Assembly (NCBI GenBank): GCA_943908365.1
Contig: CALTTH010000019.1
Span: forward strand, 1-64,000
Direction of reading: 5' to 3'
Source of the DNA: an uncultured Hyphomicrobiales bacterium
GTDB taxonomy: Bacteria > Pseudomonadota > Alphaproteobacteria > Rhizobiales > Rhizobiaceae
Length of the DNA stretch: 64,000 nucleotides
Part shown: piece by piece, positions 8,798 through 16,629 of the stretch
Layout of the letters: each line of letters begins with the position of its first letter
Numbering within the stretch: the first letter of the stretch is position 1
Position numbers and translations under genes: made by a program
The notes under the pieces: generated by a model
What the model saw: only the letters and a program-made list of their open reading frames with translations
Told to the model about the DNA's origin: nothing
Database searches by the model: none

Positions 8798-8822
8798 GGA
8801 ACGTAGCGTCGGCTGATGCGTT
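8798..8822 (+). promoter_or_regulatory. EcfG/RpoE2-type general-stress promoter
   Basis: GGAAC (8798-8802), 17 bases, GTT (8820-8822). This matches the alphaproteobacterial general-stress sigma consensus exactly. The small ORF at 8851 has its Shine-Dalgarno sequence about 20 bases downstream. Confidence 0.65.
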
Positions 8823-8850
8823 AGGTTGAAACTTCGAATGGGAGGAAGCC

Positions 8851-9042
8851 ATGTTCGATTTTTTGAAGCCAATTCACACGATTGTTGCGAATGACGAGGA
8901 GACCGGCACCTACGCCGATGCCTTGCTTCAGGTTCCCGATCTGCAGTTGACCAATGCAGCGCACGAATATGGCCACGATGCCCATACGCGCGATTATGGC
9001 GATCAGCGCGAGATCGCGCGCAGCTCACTTGGTTTTGTTTGA
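8851..9042 (+). CDS. Small hypothetical protein, probably stress-induced
   Basis: 63 residues beginning MFDFLKPIHTIVANDEETG, with no domain I recognise. Support comes from a strong Shine-Dalgarno (GGAGGAAGCC directly before the ATG) and an exact EcfG-type promoter motif 29-53 bp upstream. The second half is rich in His, Arg and Asp (HEYGHDAHTRDYGDQREIAR), and it may be a worn or frameshifted remnant: another plus frame continues past the stop. The opposite-strand reading frame over the same bases has no ribosome site. Confidence 0.5.
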   Translation: MFDFLKPIHTIVANDEETGTYADALLQVPDLQLTNAAHEYGHDAHTRDYGDQREIARSSLGFV

Positions 9043-9207
9043 GTTCGGAAAAATAGCGCGCAACGCTTACTCGGACCAGGACGTTACAACGTCATGTCAG
9101 GAGAGAGGGCAGCGTGGTCTTAAGAATGGACCGATCCGGCGAACACAGTGGACCGGAAGGCGATTTCTGGAGACCGGCTGCCCGCACACATTTGGAGATA
9201 AGACGCG

Positions 9208-9363
9208 ATGGGTATTGTCCCGACAGAGCCAGATCCCACGACGCCGCCGATCCCGCCGCAGCCTGAAGTCCCTCCAATCCAGGAGCCAGAGCCTGACCGC
9301 CTGCCGGACGAGGCGCCCAATCCGAACCCCGATGAGAACGATGAACCGCCGATGGTGGTTTAG
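9208..9363 (+). CDS. Small proline-rich acidic protein
   Basis: 51 residues starting MGIVPTEPDPTTPPIPP; about one third of residues are proline, with many Glu and Asp, ending NENDEPPMVV. GGAG at 9194-9197 lies ten bases before the ATG. Its length is under common ORF cut-offs. The composition resembles the proline-rich protein at 33487-33684 (NPNPDENDEP here, NPNDPTLNP there), though the two cannot be aligned throughout. No signal peptide is visible. Its stop overlaps the stop of the convergent glycosylase gene by four bases. Function unknown; it is probably disordered. Confidence 0.6.
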   Translation: MGIVPTEPDPTTPPIPPQPEVPPIQEPEPDRLPDEAPNPNPDENDEPPMVV

Positions 9364-9914
9364 GCTAGAGGGCTCAATGGCTTGCTGAGATGCAGTGAGC
9401 CTTTGGCACCGAAACGCCACGGCAGATCCACCGCCTTTGTAATGCCGATGCGCGGTCCGGCGACGATCTCTGGATCGGTCTCACTTAAACGGAGCAGGAC
9501 CGGCTGCTCAAACACAGACATTCCATTGACGTCGCCGGTGATCGCAAGCGCTTGGCAGAGCTTGCCCGGACCGGAGCATAGGTTCCGCAACACATCAGTT
9601 CCGCGTCTCATCTTCATCAGTTCCACGCCCGCTTGAGGTTCGAGCGCGCGGATCAAGACCGCGGAGCCAGAGGTGCAGACGATGTTGGCGCACCAATGAA
9701 TTCCATAGGAGCGGTAGACGTAGAGGTGTCCGGGCGCACCAAACATGACGCGATTGCGCAGTGTCGGTCCGTTGAAGCTGTGCGAGGCGGGGTCGTCAGG
9801 TCTATAGGCCTCTGTCTCAACGATGATGCCGCCCGTGCTGTGAAAGCGAAATTCCATCCCGATCATCGCCCTGGCAACGACCACCGCATCTCTATTGAAA
9901 AAATCCCTGTTCAT
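9360..9914 (-). CDS. Alkyladenine (3-methyladenine) DNA glycosylase, AAG/MPG family
   Basis: 184 residues from the ATG at 9914. It excises alkylated purines, starting base-excision repair. The signature runs FNRDAVVVARAMIGM, IIVETEAYRPDDPASHSFNGPTLRN (the Glu of VETEAY activates water), MFGAPGHLYVYRSYGIHWCANIVC, VLIRALEP and LCSGPGKLCQALAI, in the order of the AAG fold. A longer in-frame start at 9995 exists, but MNRDFF is where family members begin. The gene is divergent from the SDR at 10026, whose stress promoter lies in the shared upstream region. Confidence 0.92.
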   Translation of the reverse strand: MNRDFFNRDAVVVARAMIGMEFRFHSTGGIIVETEAYRPDDPASHSFNGPTLRNRVMFGAPGHLYVYRSYGIHWCANIVCTSGSAVLIRALEPQAGVELMKMRRGTDVLRNLCSGPGKLCQALAITGDVNGMSVFEQPVLLRLSETDPEIVAGPRIGITKAVDLPWRFGAKGSLHLSKPLSPLA

Positions 9915-9942
9915 CCCGGCATGGTGACAAGCGCAGGCGCCG

Positions 9943-9967
9943 GGAACAACCCGTATTTTATCCAGTT
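9943..9967 (+). promoter_or_regulatory. EcfG/RpoE2-type general-stress promoter
   Basis: GGAAC (9943-9947), 17 bases, GTT (9965-9967). It is 59 bp upstream of the SDR start at 10026, giving a plausible 5' leader. Confidence 0.7.
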
Positions 9968-10025
9968 TAGTGGATAAGCCACTCGTTCTGAGCAAACGCT
10001 ACTGCCATCAATAGGAGACCGCTTA

Positions 10026-10805
10026 ATGGCGCAGAAAAAAGTTGCACTCGTCACCGGCGCTGGATCCGGCATTGGCCGTGCGTCTGCCATCGCTCTTGCC
10101 AAGGATAGCTATGTCATCGGTGCGCTTGGGCACACTGCCGATGAACTCGAGAAACTCGTTGCCGATATCGAGAAGGATGGCGGCGAGGCTCTGACGCTGG
10201 TTGCCGACGTCGCGGATGCTGCTGCAATGGATGAGGCCGTCACTCAGCTTGCTGAAAAATATGGACGGTTGGATGTTGTAGTGGCGAATGCCGGCATCAA
10301 CGGCGTCTGGGCACCAATCGATGACCTGAAACCGGAAGAATGGGACAAGACCATGACGGTCAATCTTCGGGGCACCTACATGACCCTCCACAAGACGGTG
10401 CCGCACCTGAAGGCCGCCGGTGGCGGGTCGATTGTCATTATCTCATCCATCAACGGCACCCGCACCTTCACGTCGCCGGGCGCCACTGCCTACTCAGCCA
10501 CCAAGGCGGGGCAGCTTGCGATGGCGCAGCAATTGGCGCTTGAGCTTGGCCAATACAAAATCCGCGTCAACGCGATCTGTCCAGGCGCAATCGAGACCAA
10601 GATCGACGACAACACCGATATTCGTAGCTCCCATGAAACGGCCATCCCGGTCGAATGGCCGGAGGGCGATATTCCGATCACAGGCGGGGAGGCGGGTTTG
10701 AGCGAGGACGTCGCCGATCTCGTGGCGTTTCTGGCCAGCGACAAGTCGCGTCACATCACCGGCACGCCGGTCTGGATCGACGGCGGTCAGGGACTTTTGC
10801 GATAG
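10026..10805 (+). CDS. SDR-family NAD(P)-dependent oxidoreductase
   Basis: 259 residues, a classical short-chain dehydrogenase: cofactor loop VTGAGSGIGRASAIALA (TGxxxGIG), VVANAGING (NAG motif), catalytic Ser in VIISSINGT, YSATKAG (YxxxK), NAICPGAI, and the C-terminal ITGTPVWIDGGQGLL. It reduces or oxidises an unidentified alcohol or carbonyl compound in the cytoplasm. The start follows AGGAGACCGCTT (Shine-Dalgarno). The EcfG-type promoter upstream suggests it belongs to the general stress response. Confidence 0.93.
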   Translation: MAQKKVALVTGAGSGIGRASAIALAKDSYVIGALGHTADELEKLVADIEKDGGEALTLVADVADAAAMDEAVTQLAEKYGRLDVVVANAGINGVWAPIDDLKPEEWDKTMTVNLRGTYMTLHKTVPHLKAAGGGSIVIISSINGTRTFTSPGATAYSATKAGQLAMAQQLALELGQYKIRVNAICPGAIETKIDDNTDIRSSHETAIPVEWPEGDIPITGGEAGLSEDVADLVAFLASDKSRHITGTPVWIDGGQGLLR

Positions 10806-10827
10806 CGGGACCGCCAACCGTCCCGCT
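10804..10827 (+). terminator. Terminator-like hairpin after SDR
   Basis: AGCGGGAC (10804-10811) pairs with GTCCCGCT (10820-10827), loop CGCCAACC. It starts within the stop codon. No T-run follows, so termination strength is uncertain. Confidence 0.5.
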
Positions 10828-10958
10828 CACGTCGTTGTGTGTCTATGATTAACGGACTCGTAACGGAAATTCACGACTCTTTGTCCATTCGGGTGATTGC
10901 CGTCATGTGGTCACCTTCTTTAGTTAGTCACGCGACAAAGAGACGGGCAAGGCGTTCC

Positions 10959-12014
10959 ATGAGCACTTCGGCAAAATCGGGTTTCGTAGCGACGAAGCTT
11001 CGAGACATCATGATCGCATCGGCGCGCGCCGCAGCTGTCGTTGGGCTGTGTGCTTCGCTTGCTGCCTGTACGTCCATGGGGTTCGACAGCGCGTCGAAAG
11101 AGCCGCCTAAGCTCTCCTCCAAGGTTGCCGCTGCCATGTCTGCCAAGGGCATGAAGCCGGAAAGCCCCGTGCTTGTGCGGATTTTCAAGCAGGAAAGCGA
11201 GCTGGAAGTCTGGAAGGTCGACAAGACCGGTAACTACGCCTTGTTCAAGGCCTATCCGATGTGCCGGTGGTCTGGCAAGCTTGGTCCCAAGACCAAGAGT
11301 GGGGATCGACAGGCACCTGAAGGCTTCTACCATGTCTCTTCCAGCATGCTGAACCCGAACTCTCAATATTATGTGTCCTTCAACCTCGGCTATCCGAACC
11401 GGCTTGAATCCGCGCTTGGCTACACGGGCGAAGCGCTGATGGTGCATGGTGCCTGTTCTTCGTCTGGCTGCTACGCCATGACGGATGCGCAGATCGGCGA
11501 GATCTATGCGATCGTCGAGCGTGCCTTGAAGGGCGGCCAGGATCGCTTCCAGGTTCAGGCCTATCCGTTCCGCATGACGGCGAAGAATTTGGCGGCTTAC
11601 AAGAATGATCCGAACTTCCCCTTCTGGCGGACGCTGAAGGATGGCTACGACTATTTCGAAGTCACCCGCCGTCAGCCAAAGGTCTCTGTCTGCGGTCGCC
11701 GCTACGTGTTCAACACGGAATTTGCCGGTGGCGAGCCGGCCGATCCGCTGGCAGCCTGCCCACCTACTGTCAATCAACTCGACCCGCAAGTGGCCTCGCG
11801 GCTCGACGCCGAGAAGCAGAAGCTCGATGTTGCCATGGCCGGTGGAACTTCAAGCGTCATGAACGCTTATGTCGATGGCGGGATGCATCCAAGCTTCCGC
11901 GCTATCTTGAAGAACAGCGGTGCAAAGGACATGGCGGGTCGTGTTTCCGGAACGAAGTATCCGATAAGCCGCCCGGAAGCAGCGCTTGCCGACCCGTTTT
12001 CCGGAGCACGATGA
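10959..12014 (+). CDS. L,D-transpeptidase (YafK-type) lipoprotein
   Basis: About 351 residues. The N-terminus has a lipoprotein signal (VVGLCASLAAC, Cys near residue 33), placing it in the envelope. The catalytic YkuD-type region includes the substrate segment APEGFYHVSSSMLNPNSQYYVSFNLGYPN and the active-site motif HGACSSSGCYAMTD (HG-x4-5-S-x-GC). Such enzymes form or cut 3-3 peptidoglycan links, or anchor proteins to peptidoglycan; Rhizobiales, which grow at the pole, carry many. The start is ambiguous: in-frame ATGs at 10839, 10959 and 11010 all precede the lipobox. A second L,D-transpeptidase gene follows at 12137. Confidence 0.85.
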   Translation: MSTSAKSGFVATKLRDIMIASARAAAVVGLCASLAACTSMGFDSASKEPPKLSSKVAAAMSAKGMKPESPVLVRIFKQESELEVWKVDKTGNYALFKAYPMCRWSGKLGPKTKSGDRQAPEGFYHVSSSMLNPNSQYYVSFNLGYPNRLESALGYTGEALMVHGACSSSGCYAMTDAQIGEIYAIVERALKGGQDRFQVQAYPFRMTAKNLAAYKNDPNFPFWRTLKDGYDYFEVTRRQPKVSVCGRRYVFNTEFAGGEPADPLAACPPTVNQLDPQVASRLDAEKQKLDVAMAGGTSSVMNAYVDGGMHPSFRAILKNSGAKDMAGRVSGTKYPISRPEAALADPFSGAR

Positions 12015-12136
12015 CGATGGCACCGGCCTGAACATCGGAACCGATTTCGGCAGGCACGATGCATGGATTTAAGAAGGTGGAGTGTCTTTTGTCCGTCCAA
12101 TGGGACGCACGGCGCTCCAGTTGATGAGGATTTGGA

Positions 12137-12883
12137 TTGAATAAGCATGAAACGACACGCCGAAGCTTCCTATTCGGCACCGGCGGACTGGCCCTGACGG
12201 CACTGGCAGGATGCACCACCACGCCGCGAGAGACAGTGGAAACGCGCCCCAGAGTCGATCCTTATTACGCCGAGGTCTATGGACCGAAGCCGGAAGAACA
12301 GTTCCCGCTGCCGGCGATCCCATACCAGAAAATCGATCCGCGTTTTTACCGGCAGATGGTCGAGAACCCGACCGGCGAACGGCCAGGAACCATCGTTGTC
12401 GATACGGCGAACCACTTCCTATACCTCACATATGAAAACAACCAGGCGATGCGTTACGGTGTGGGCCTGGGGCGTGCCGGCTTCGAGTGGGCGGGCAGGG
12501 GTGTCATCCAGTACAAGCGCCAATGGCCGCGCTGGACACCGCCTGATGAGATGATCGCACGCCAGCCGGAACTTGCGCCTTACAGCTCCGCAAACGGCGG
12601 CATGGCTCCGGGTCTGATGAACCCGTTGGGAGCACGTGCGCTTTATATCTTTAAGGACGGCCGCGATACGATCTACCGACTGCATGGCTCGCCGGAATGG
12701 TGGACGATTGGCAAATCCGTTTCGTCCGGCTGCGTCCGCCTGATGAACCAGGATATTGTCGATCTCTACAATCGCGTGCCTGACGGCACCCCGATTGTGG
12801 TGACGTCGCTTGCTCCACCTTCACAGGTGATGGCTGGTGCGCCTGCGCCGCAGATCGTCGCTGGTTTGCCGGGTACTTACTAA
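12137..12883 (+). CDS. L,D-transpeptidase (ErfK/YbiS type), Tat lipoprotein
   Basis: 248 residues. It uses a TTG start: an in-frame TGA at 12125 excludes anything upstream, and GAGGA (12126-12130) is correctly placed. The N-terminus has a twin-arginine motif (TTRRSFLFG) and lipobox (LTALAGC), so it is probably Tat-exported and lipid-anchored. The YkuD domain spans IVVDTANHFLYLTYENN to the end; the active site is YRLHGSPEWWTIGKSVSSGCVRLMN (H...SxGCxR). It should cross-link peptidoglycan through a catalytic Cys. The neighbouring YafK-type gene on the same strand is of a different subfamily. Confidence 0.92.
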   Translation: MNKHETTRRSFLFGTGGLALTALAGCTTTPRETVETRPRVDPYYAEVYGPKPEEQFPLPAIPYQKIDPRFYRQMVENPTGERPGTIVVDTANHFLYLTYENNQAMRYGVGLGRAGFEWAGRGVIQYKRQWPRWTPPDEMIARQPELAPYSSANGGMAPGLMNPLGARALYIFKDGRDTIYRLHGSPEWWTIGKSVSSGCVRLMNQDIVDLYNRVPDGTPIVVTSLAPPSQVMAGAPAPQIVAGLPGTY

Positions 12884-12886
12884 TTG

Positions 12887-12920
12887 AAAAGAGCGTCGCC
12901 GTGTCAGGTAGGCGGCGCTT
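12887..12920 (-). terminator. Terminator of the two-component operon
   Basis: AAGCGCCGCC and GGCGACGCTC on the minus strand (12920-12911 and 12900-12891) pair with one G-U and are followed by TTTT (12890-12887). The stem includes the last codons of the kinase gene. It lies between convergent stops at 12883 and 12904. Confidence 0.6.
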
Positions 12921-13932
12921 CCCATTCCACGCAGATGCGTGTTCCGGCATGCGCCTGAACGCTGCTCTGCTCAACCGTCGCCTTCAGGCTCTGGGCCATG
13001 GCAGAGATGAGCTTGGTGCCAAGCCCAGTGCCTTGCGGCTTCGGCTTGCTTCCCATTCCCACACCGTCATCTTCGACGGTCAGTTGAAGCTTGCCCTCGC
13101 GGATTTTGAGCGAGATGCGAATATCGCCGTCGCCGGTGGGGTAGGCATACTTCAACGAGTTCGTCGTAAGTTCGGTCACGATGACGCCAAGTGCTACCGC
13201 CTGGTCGGGTGCCGCGCTGATCGTCTCCATGTCCGTCTTGATGCGAATACGCTCATTGTCCGGGCCGGACTTCGCCAGCTCGTTGATGATGGAAGAGAGA
13301 TAGGCGTCAAGATCCACCACACCCATATTGTCGGCGGTATAAAGACTGCGGTGAACGCCCGCGATGGCTGAAATTCGGTTCTGCGTTTCCGATAGAACGG
13401 TGCGCGCCTCCTCGCTGGAGGCCGCGATCATCTGCATGCGGATCATTGCCGAGACTAGCGACAGGCTGTTGGCGATGCGATGGTTCATCTCTTTTGCCAT
13501 CAACTCGGCGCGTTCCTTGGCGCGCACGAGAAGACGCTCTGCCTCTTCCTTCTCCTTGCGAAGCTGGAAATTGGCGCAGACCTGTTCGATGGAGGTCAGA
13601 AGCAGTGGGAAGAAATCGTCGGCGACCGTCTTGATGACGTAGTCGGCAGCACCCGCCTTCAGTGCGTCGATGGCGATCTGCGCCTCGCTTGCGCCGGTGA
13701 CATAAAGAACGGGCGTATCGCGGCTGCGGTCGCCGATGGCGTTGAGGAATTCCAGGCCGGTGCCGGTGACGAAATAATGGTCCAGCACCACCGCGTCGAA
13801 TGTCCCGGCATTGAATTTCTCAAGCCCAAGGACGACGGACGGTGCATGGTCGACCTGAACGCCATGCCGACCCAGCACGCGTGTAGCGAGCCGTGCGACA
13901 GTGGGATCGTCATCGACATAAAGTATATGCAC
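12904..13932 (-). CDS. Response-regulator/HisKA_2 histidine kinase hybrid
   Basis: 342 residues. The N-terminal receiver domain (ILYVDDDPTVARLATRVLG, phosphoacceptor Asp in VVLDHYF, YVTGASEAQIAIDALKAGAADYVIK with the conserved Lys) covers residues 1-120. A coiled coil (LRKEKEEAERLLVRAKERAELM) leads to a HisKA_2-type dimerisation helix (KEMNHRIANSLSLVSAMIRMQ, His near 160). A HATPase domain follows, with VTELTTNSLKYAY (N box) and DDGVGMGSK..GTGLGTKLI (G boxes). There are no membrane helices. It is the last gene of a three-gene operon and starts 13 bp after the single-domain regulator ends. Kinases with this dimerisation helix commonly act in general stress signalling in alphaproteobacteria; its target is not evident. 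Confidence 0.9.
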   Translation of the reverse strand: MHILYVDDDPTVARLATRVLGRHGVQVDHAPSVVLGLEKFNAGTFDAVVLDHYFVTGTGLEFLNAIGDRSRDTPVLYVTGASEAQIAIDALKAGAADYVIKTVADDFFPLLLTSIEQVCANFQLRKEKEEAERLLVRAKERAELMAKEMNHRIANSLSLVSAMIRMQMIAASSEEARTVLSETQNRISAIAGVHRSLYTADNMGVVDLDAYLSSIINELAKSGPDNERIRIKTDMETISAAPDQAVALGVIVTELTTNSLKYAYPTGDGDIRISLKIREGKLQLTVEDDGVGMGSKPKPQGTGLGTKLISAMAQSLKATVEQSSVQAHAGTRICVEWEAPPT

Positions 13933-13945
13933 CGCGTTTACGCCT

Positions 13946-14383
13946 TTATGGAACCTGTATCACCGAGAAGAAGAGGCCGAGATTTCTGATCGCGGTTGCA
14001 AAGCCTTCGTAATCGACCGGCTTGGTAATATAGACGTTTGCACCGAGATCGTAGCACTTCTGGATTTCAGTCTCGTCGTCCGTCGTCGTCAACACGACCA
14101 CAGGCAGACGCTTGGTATGCTCGTTGCTCTTGATCTGCTCCAATATCCTGATTCCGGACATGTCGGGAAGATTAAGGTCGAGAAGAACGAGGATGTAGCG
14201 GTCCTTGCTGACGAGACCGTCGCGGTTCGGTCCAAGAATGTAGTCCAGCGCCTTGTTGCCAAGCGTGAAGGGCACGATCTCGTTGTTCACGCCGGCGCGC
14301 CGAACGTTCTTCTCTATCAGGCGGGCGTGCCCCTCATCGTCTTCGATCATGACAATCGTGACTTCCTGACCGGTTATTTTCAT
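13946..14383 (-). CDS. Single-domain response regulator
   Basis: 145 residues, only a receiver domain: acidic pair IVMIEDDEGHARLIEKN, phosphoacceptor in YILVLLDLNLPDMSG, VVVLTTTDDETEIQKCYDLGANVYITKPVDYEGF with Thr and Lys switch residues. It is of the Rcp1-like type often found with phytochrome or CHASE-domain kinases, with an insert before the phosphorylation site (NKALDYILGPNRDGLVSKDR). It lacks an output domain, so it probably relays phosphate between the flanking kinases. Its ATG overlaps the upstream kinase stop (ATGA, 14380-14383). Confidence 0.93.
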   Translation of the reverse strand: MKITGQEVTIVMIEDDEGHARLIEKNVRRAGVNNEIVPFTLGNKALDYILGPNRDGLVSKDRYILVLLDLNLPDMSGIRILEQIKSNEHTKRLPVVVLTTTDDETEIQKCYDLGANVYITKPVDYEGFATAIRNLGLFFSVIQVP

Positions 14384-15885
14384 GTGTCGTTACCTCGTGT
14401 GATTTTCCGCAGATCAGTTGGCAATGTCAGATGGAATGTACTTCCCTTGCCAAGTTCCGAGGCGACGGTAATGTCCCCGCCTAAATTTCTTATTAGCGAA
14501 CGGACGTGCGCGAGTCCAATGCCCTCGCCCTGCTGGTCCTGATCGCCGGCACGTCTGAAGAGTTCGAAGATCCGCTCCAGGTCTTCTTCCGCAATACCAC
14601 GGCCGTTATCGGTAATGTCGAGCCGCACGATACCTCGTCCCTGCGGCAGGATCCGCGCTGCAATGTGTAGCGGACGACCTTTCATCTGATACTTGACGGC
14701 GTTGTCGAAGAGATTGCCGAGGATCTGATCGAGTGAAATCCTGTCGCTGATGACGGTGAAGGGCTGTACATTGACGTCGATCTCGCCATCCACTGCAGAG
14801 ACCTGGTGTTGAACGCTTGCGGCGGCTACCGCCAAAAGCTCTTTCAGATCGACCTTCTCCGCCTGCAACTTGCGGCGGCCATCGCGGGAAATCTTCAGGA
14901 TGGCATTGATCAGCTGGTCCATCTTGCGGGTGGACGAGCGAATGAAACCGATTGCTTCCGGCAGGTCTTCCTTGACAGCCAACCGTGCATCTCTGATCTC
15001 GTTTTCCGAGAGCGTGGCACCATCGGCCAGCACATAGCTTTCGATAGGTTTCAGCGAGGCTTCGAACTCAGACAGAAAGCCCATAATGTTGACGAGCGGT
15101 GCACGCAGGTCGTGCGTCACGATATAGGCGAAGCGCTGTATTTCCTGATTGGCGCGTATCAAGTCACGGGTGCGCTCATTAACGCGTTCTTCGAGGCCAC
15201 GATTGAGCGAATCGACCTCCTCGCGAGAGCGCATCAGTTCGCCGACGTATTTCGCGATTAGAAAAAGAGCGCCGCCCACAACCGCGATGATGGCGATAGC
15301 GCCGCCGATCGTCACCCAGCGGAGATTGTCCGCCGCTTGCAACTGATCGTTAACAATGACGCGAAGCCGATCATCCGTCACATCCTGAAACTCATCCAGC
15401 GTGTTGCGGATTTCCTGCATGTAGATGAGGCCTGTATCGGCGCGGACGATATCGATCGCCTCTTCGATCCGTCCTGCATTCACAAGATCAATCGTGCGAC
15501 CGATTTCGGCAATCTTCGCATCGATGGCGGTCTGAAGAACAGGAAGCTTTCCAGTATAGATCGGCTTGTTCTGAACGCTTGCCACAAGCCGCTCACGCTT
15601 TTCCGCCAGCGTCTGCAATGCTTCCCTATATGGAGCGAGATAATCTTCCCTGCGCGTCAGCAGATATCCGCGCTGACCGGTCTCCGCGTCCTGAAGGGTG
15701 GTGAGTACGTCCAGAATTGCCGAGCGGATTCGGCGGAGTTCTGCGGTTTCACGGGAATAGTTATCGTTCTTTTCAACGAGCCAGAGTGATGCCCCGACCA
15801 TTCCGATCAACAGGGCTATTCCGAGCCCCAGCATGACCAGGGTTCGCCTGACAAAAGGAGAGAGTTTGACCAATGACGTCCTCAC
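14380..15885 (-). CDS. CHASE3-domain membrane histidine kinase
   Basis: 501 residues. The first membrane helix (LVMLGLGIALLIGMVGASLWLV, ~15-37) is followed by a periplasmic CHASE3 domain (LTTLQDAETGQRGYLLTRREDYLAPY, ~40-185), a second helix (VTIGGAIAIIAVVGGALFLIA, ~190-212), a coiled coil, a HisKA domain (RFAYIVTHDLRAPLVNIMGF, His near 260), and HATPase (N box NLFDNAVKYQM; G boxes DNGRGIAEEDL and GEGIGLAHVRSLI). It senses an unknown extracytoplasmic signal and heads the operon with the receiver protein and the hybrid kinase. Confidence 0.92.
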   Translation of the reverse strand: MRTSLVKLSPFVRRTLVMLGLGIALLIGMVGASLWLVEKNDNYSRETAELRRIRSAILDVLTTLQDAETGQRGYLLTRREDYLAPYREALQTLAEKRERLVASVQNKPIYTGKLPVLQTAIDAKIAEIGRTIDLVNAGRIEEAIDIVRADTGLIYMQEIRNTLDEFQDVTDDRLRVIVNDQLQAADNLRWVTIGGAIAIIAVVGGALFLIAKYVGELMRSREEVDSLNRGLEERVNERTRDLIRANQEIQRFAYIVTHDLRAPLVNIMGFLSEFEASLKPIESYVLADGATLSENEIRDARLAVKEDLPEAIGFIRSSTRKMDQLINAILKISRDGRRKLQAEKVDLKELLAVAAASVQHQVSAVDGEIDVNVQPFTVISDRISLDQILGNLFDNAVKYQMKGRPLHIAARILPQGRGIVRLDITDNGRGIAEEDLERIFELFRRAGDQDQQGEGIGLAHVRSLIRNLGGDITVASELGKGSTFHLTLPTDLRKITRGNDT

Positions 15886-16091
15886 ATCTCAATCGGCACA
15901 GTTGCCCGGCATGTCGCAATGCGCAGTTGAAAACGACCTATGCCTATCCTGTTGTTTATGCAAGTTCATGCAGTCTTACCAGCGGGATAGTACGGTTTCG
16001 CACAAAAGACTTTGACTGGCCCAAGAGTAGTGGAACCAAAATTCCGGGTCCGATGTTGTTCCTTCAAAGCTATACAGTTCTGGAGACCCCG
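15886..16091. other. Divergent promoter region
   Basis: 206 bp between the kinase operon (minus) and the small exported protein (plus). GGAAC at 16033 is followed by GTT after 18 bases, one base off the EcfG spacing seen elsewhere in the window, so I do not call it. No other motif stands out. Confidence 0.4.
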
Positions 16092-16475
16092 ATGAAACGG
16101 TTCGCAGCAGGTGCCGCAGCGCTCTTTCTATTGTCAACGACGACTGTCGTTCTGGCGCAAACCTACGACGTCAGCAGCATTGCGCCGACCAAGAAAGTTT
16201 CATCGAACAGTGCCGTTGCGAAGAAGCCGAAACTGGCAAAGCGAGCGAAAACTGCCGTGGCTGCTAAAACGGACGTTGCTCCAAAAGCGGATGTCGCTCC
16301 TAAAGCTGAGAGCGCTGCCACCTACATTGTCGACGTGTCCGGAAAGCGCGTGCGCCTCATCGGGCCACGTTTTTATCCTGACAATTCCAATGAGGTGGAG
16401 TTGGCGGGGCGCAAAGACGCTTTGATGAGGGAAGCGGCCCTGATGAACACGTCCCTTTCAACGGCGTCGCGATAG
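16092..16475 (+). CDS. Small exported Ala/Lys-rich protein
   Basis: 127 residues. The Sec signal peptide is clear (MKRFAAGAAALFLLSTTTVVLAQ, cleavage near residue 22). The middle is low-complexity and basic, with tandem units TDVAPKADVAPKAE. The C-terminal part (YIVDVSGKRVRLIGPRFYPDNSNEVELAGRKDALMREA) is more complex. GGAGACCCCG before the ATG supports this start over an upstream in-frame one. I do not recognise the family; a periplasmic or surface role is likely. Confidence 0.8.
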   Translation: MKRFAAGAAALFLLSTTTVVLAQTYDVSSIAPTKKVSSNSAVAKKPKLAKRAKTAVAAKTDVAPKADVAPKAESAATYIVDVSGKRVRLIGPRFYPDNSNEVELAGRKDALMREAALMNTSLSTASR

Positions 16476-16488
16476 GATGATCGCTGCT

Positions 16489-16590
16489 AAGCCATGTTGC
16501 GCGTAAGTGTGCACGGGTTTTATGATACTGGCATGCGATAAAACAAGGACCTGAAGCATATGAGCGGATCTGAAAGATCGCGACACGCTT
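16489..16590 (+). repeat. Dispersed intergenic repeat, family B, copy 1
   Basis: About 100 bp that aligns along its length with 61700-61803. Shared blocks include GACCTGAAGC and CTGAAAGATCGC. The last 40 bases can fold as AAGC...AGCGGATCT-GAA-AGATCGC...GCTT. It ends 40 bp before the LtrA-like start, in the intergenic space. It is probably a REP- or MITE-like element with no coding capacity. Confidence 0.6.
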
Positions 16591-16629
16591 CCTACGAAGG
16601 AAAGGCCTTGCATCCACTTGGGGAAACAT

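Noticed and set aside
8785..8810. Hairpin GACGCTA/TAGCGTC showing GAGGAGGA in its loop upstream of the ORF at 8851, a possible target of the CCUCCUCCC RNA
   Set aside because: The loop contains the -35 element of the EcfG-type promoter, so the hairpin would not be in the transcript.
16033..16058. GGAAC...GTT upstream of the small exported protein
   Set aside because: Spacer of 18; the six accepted motifs all have 17.
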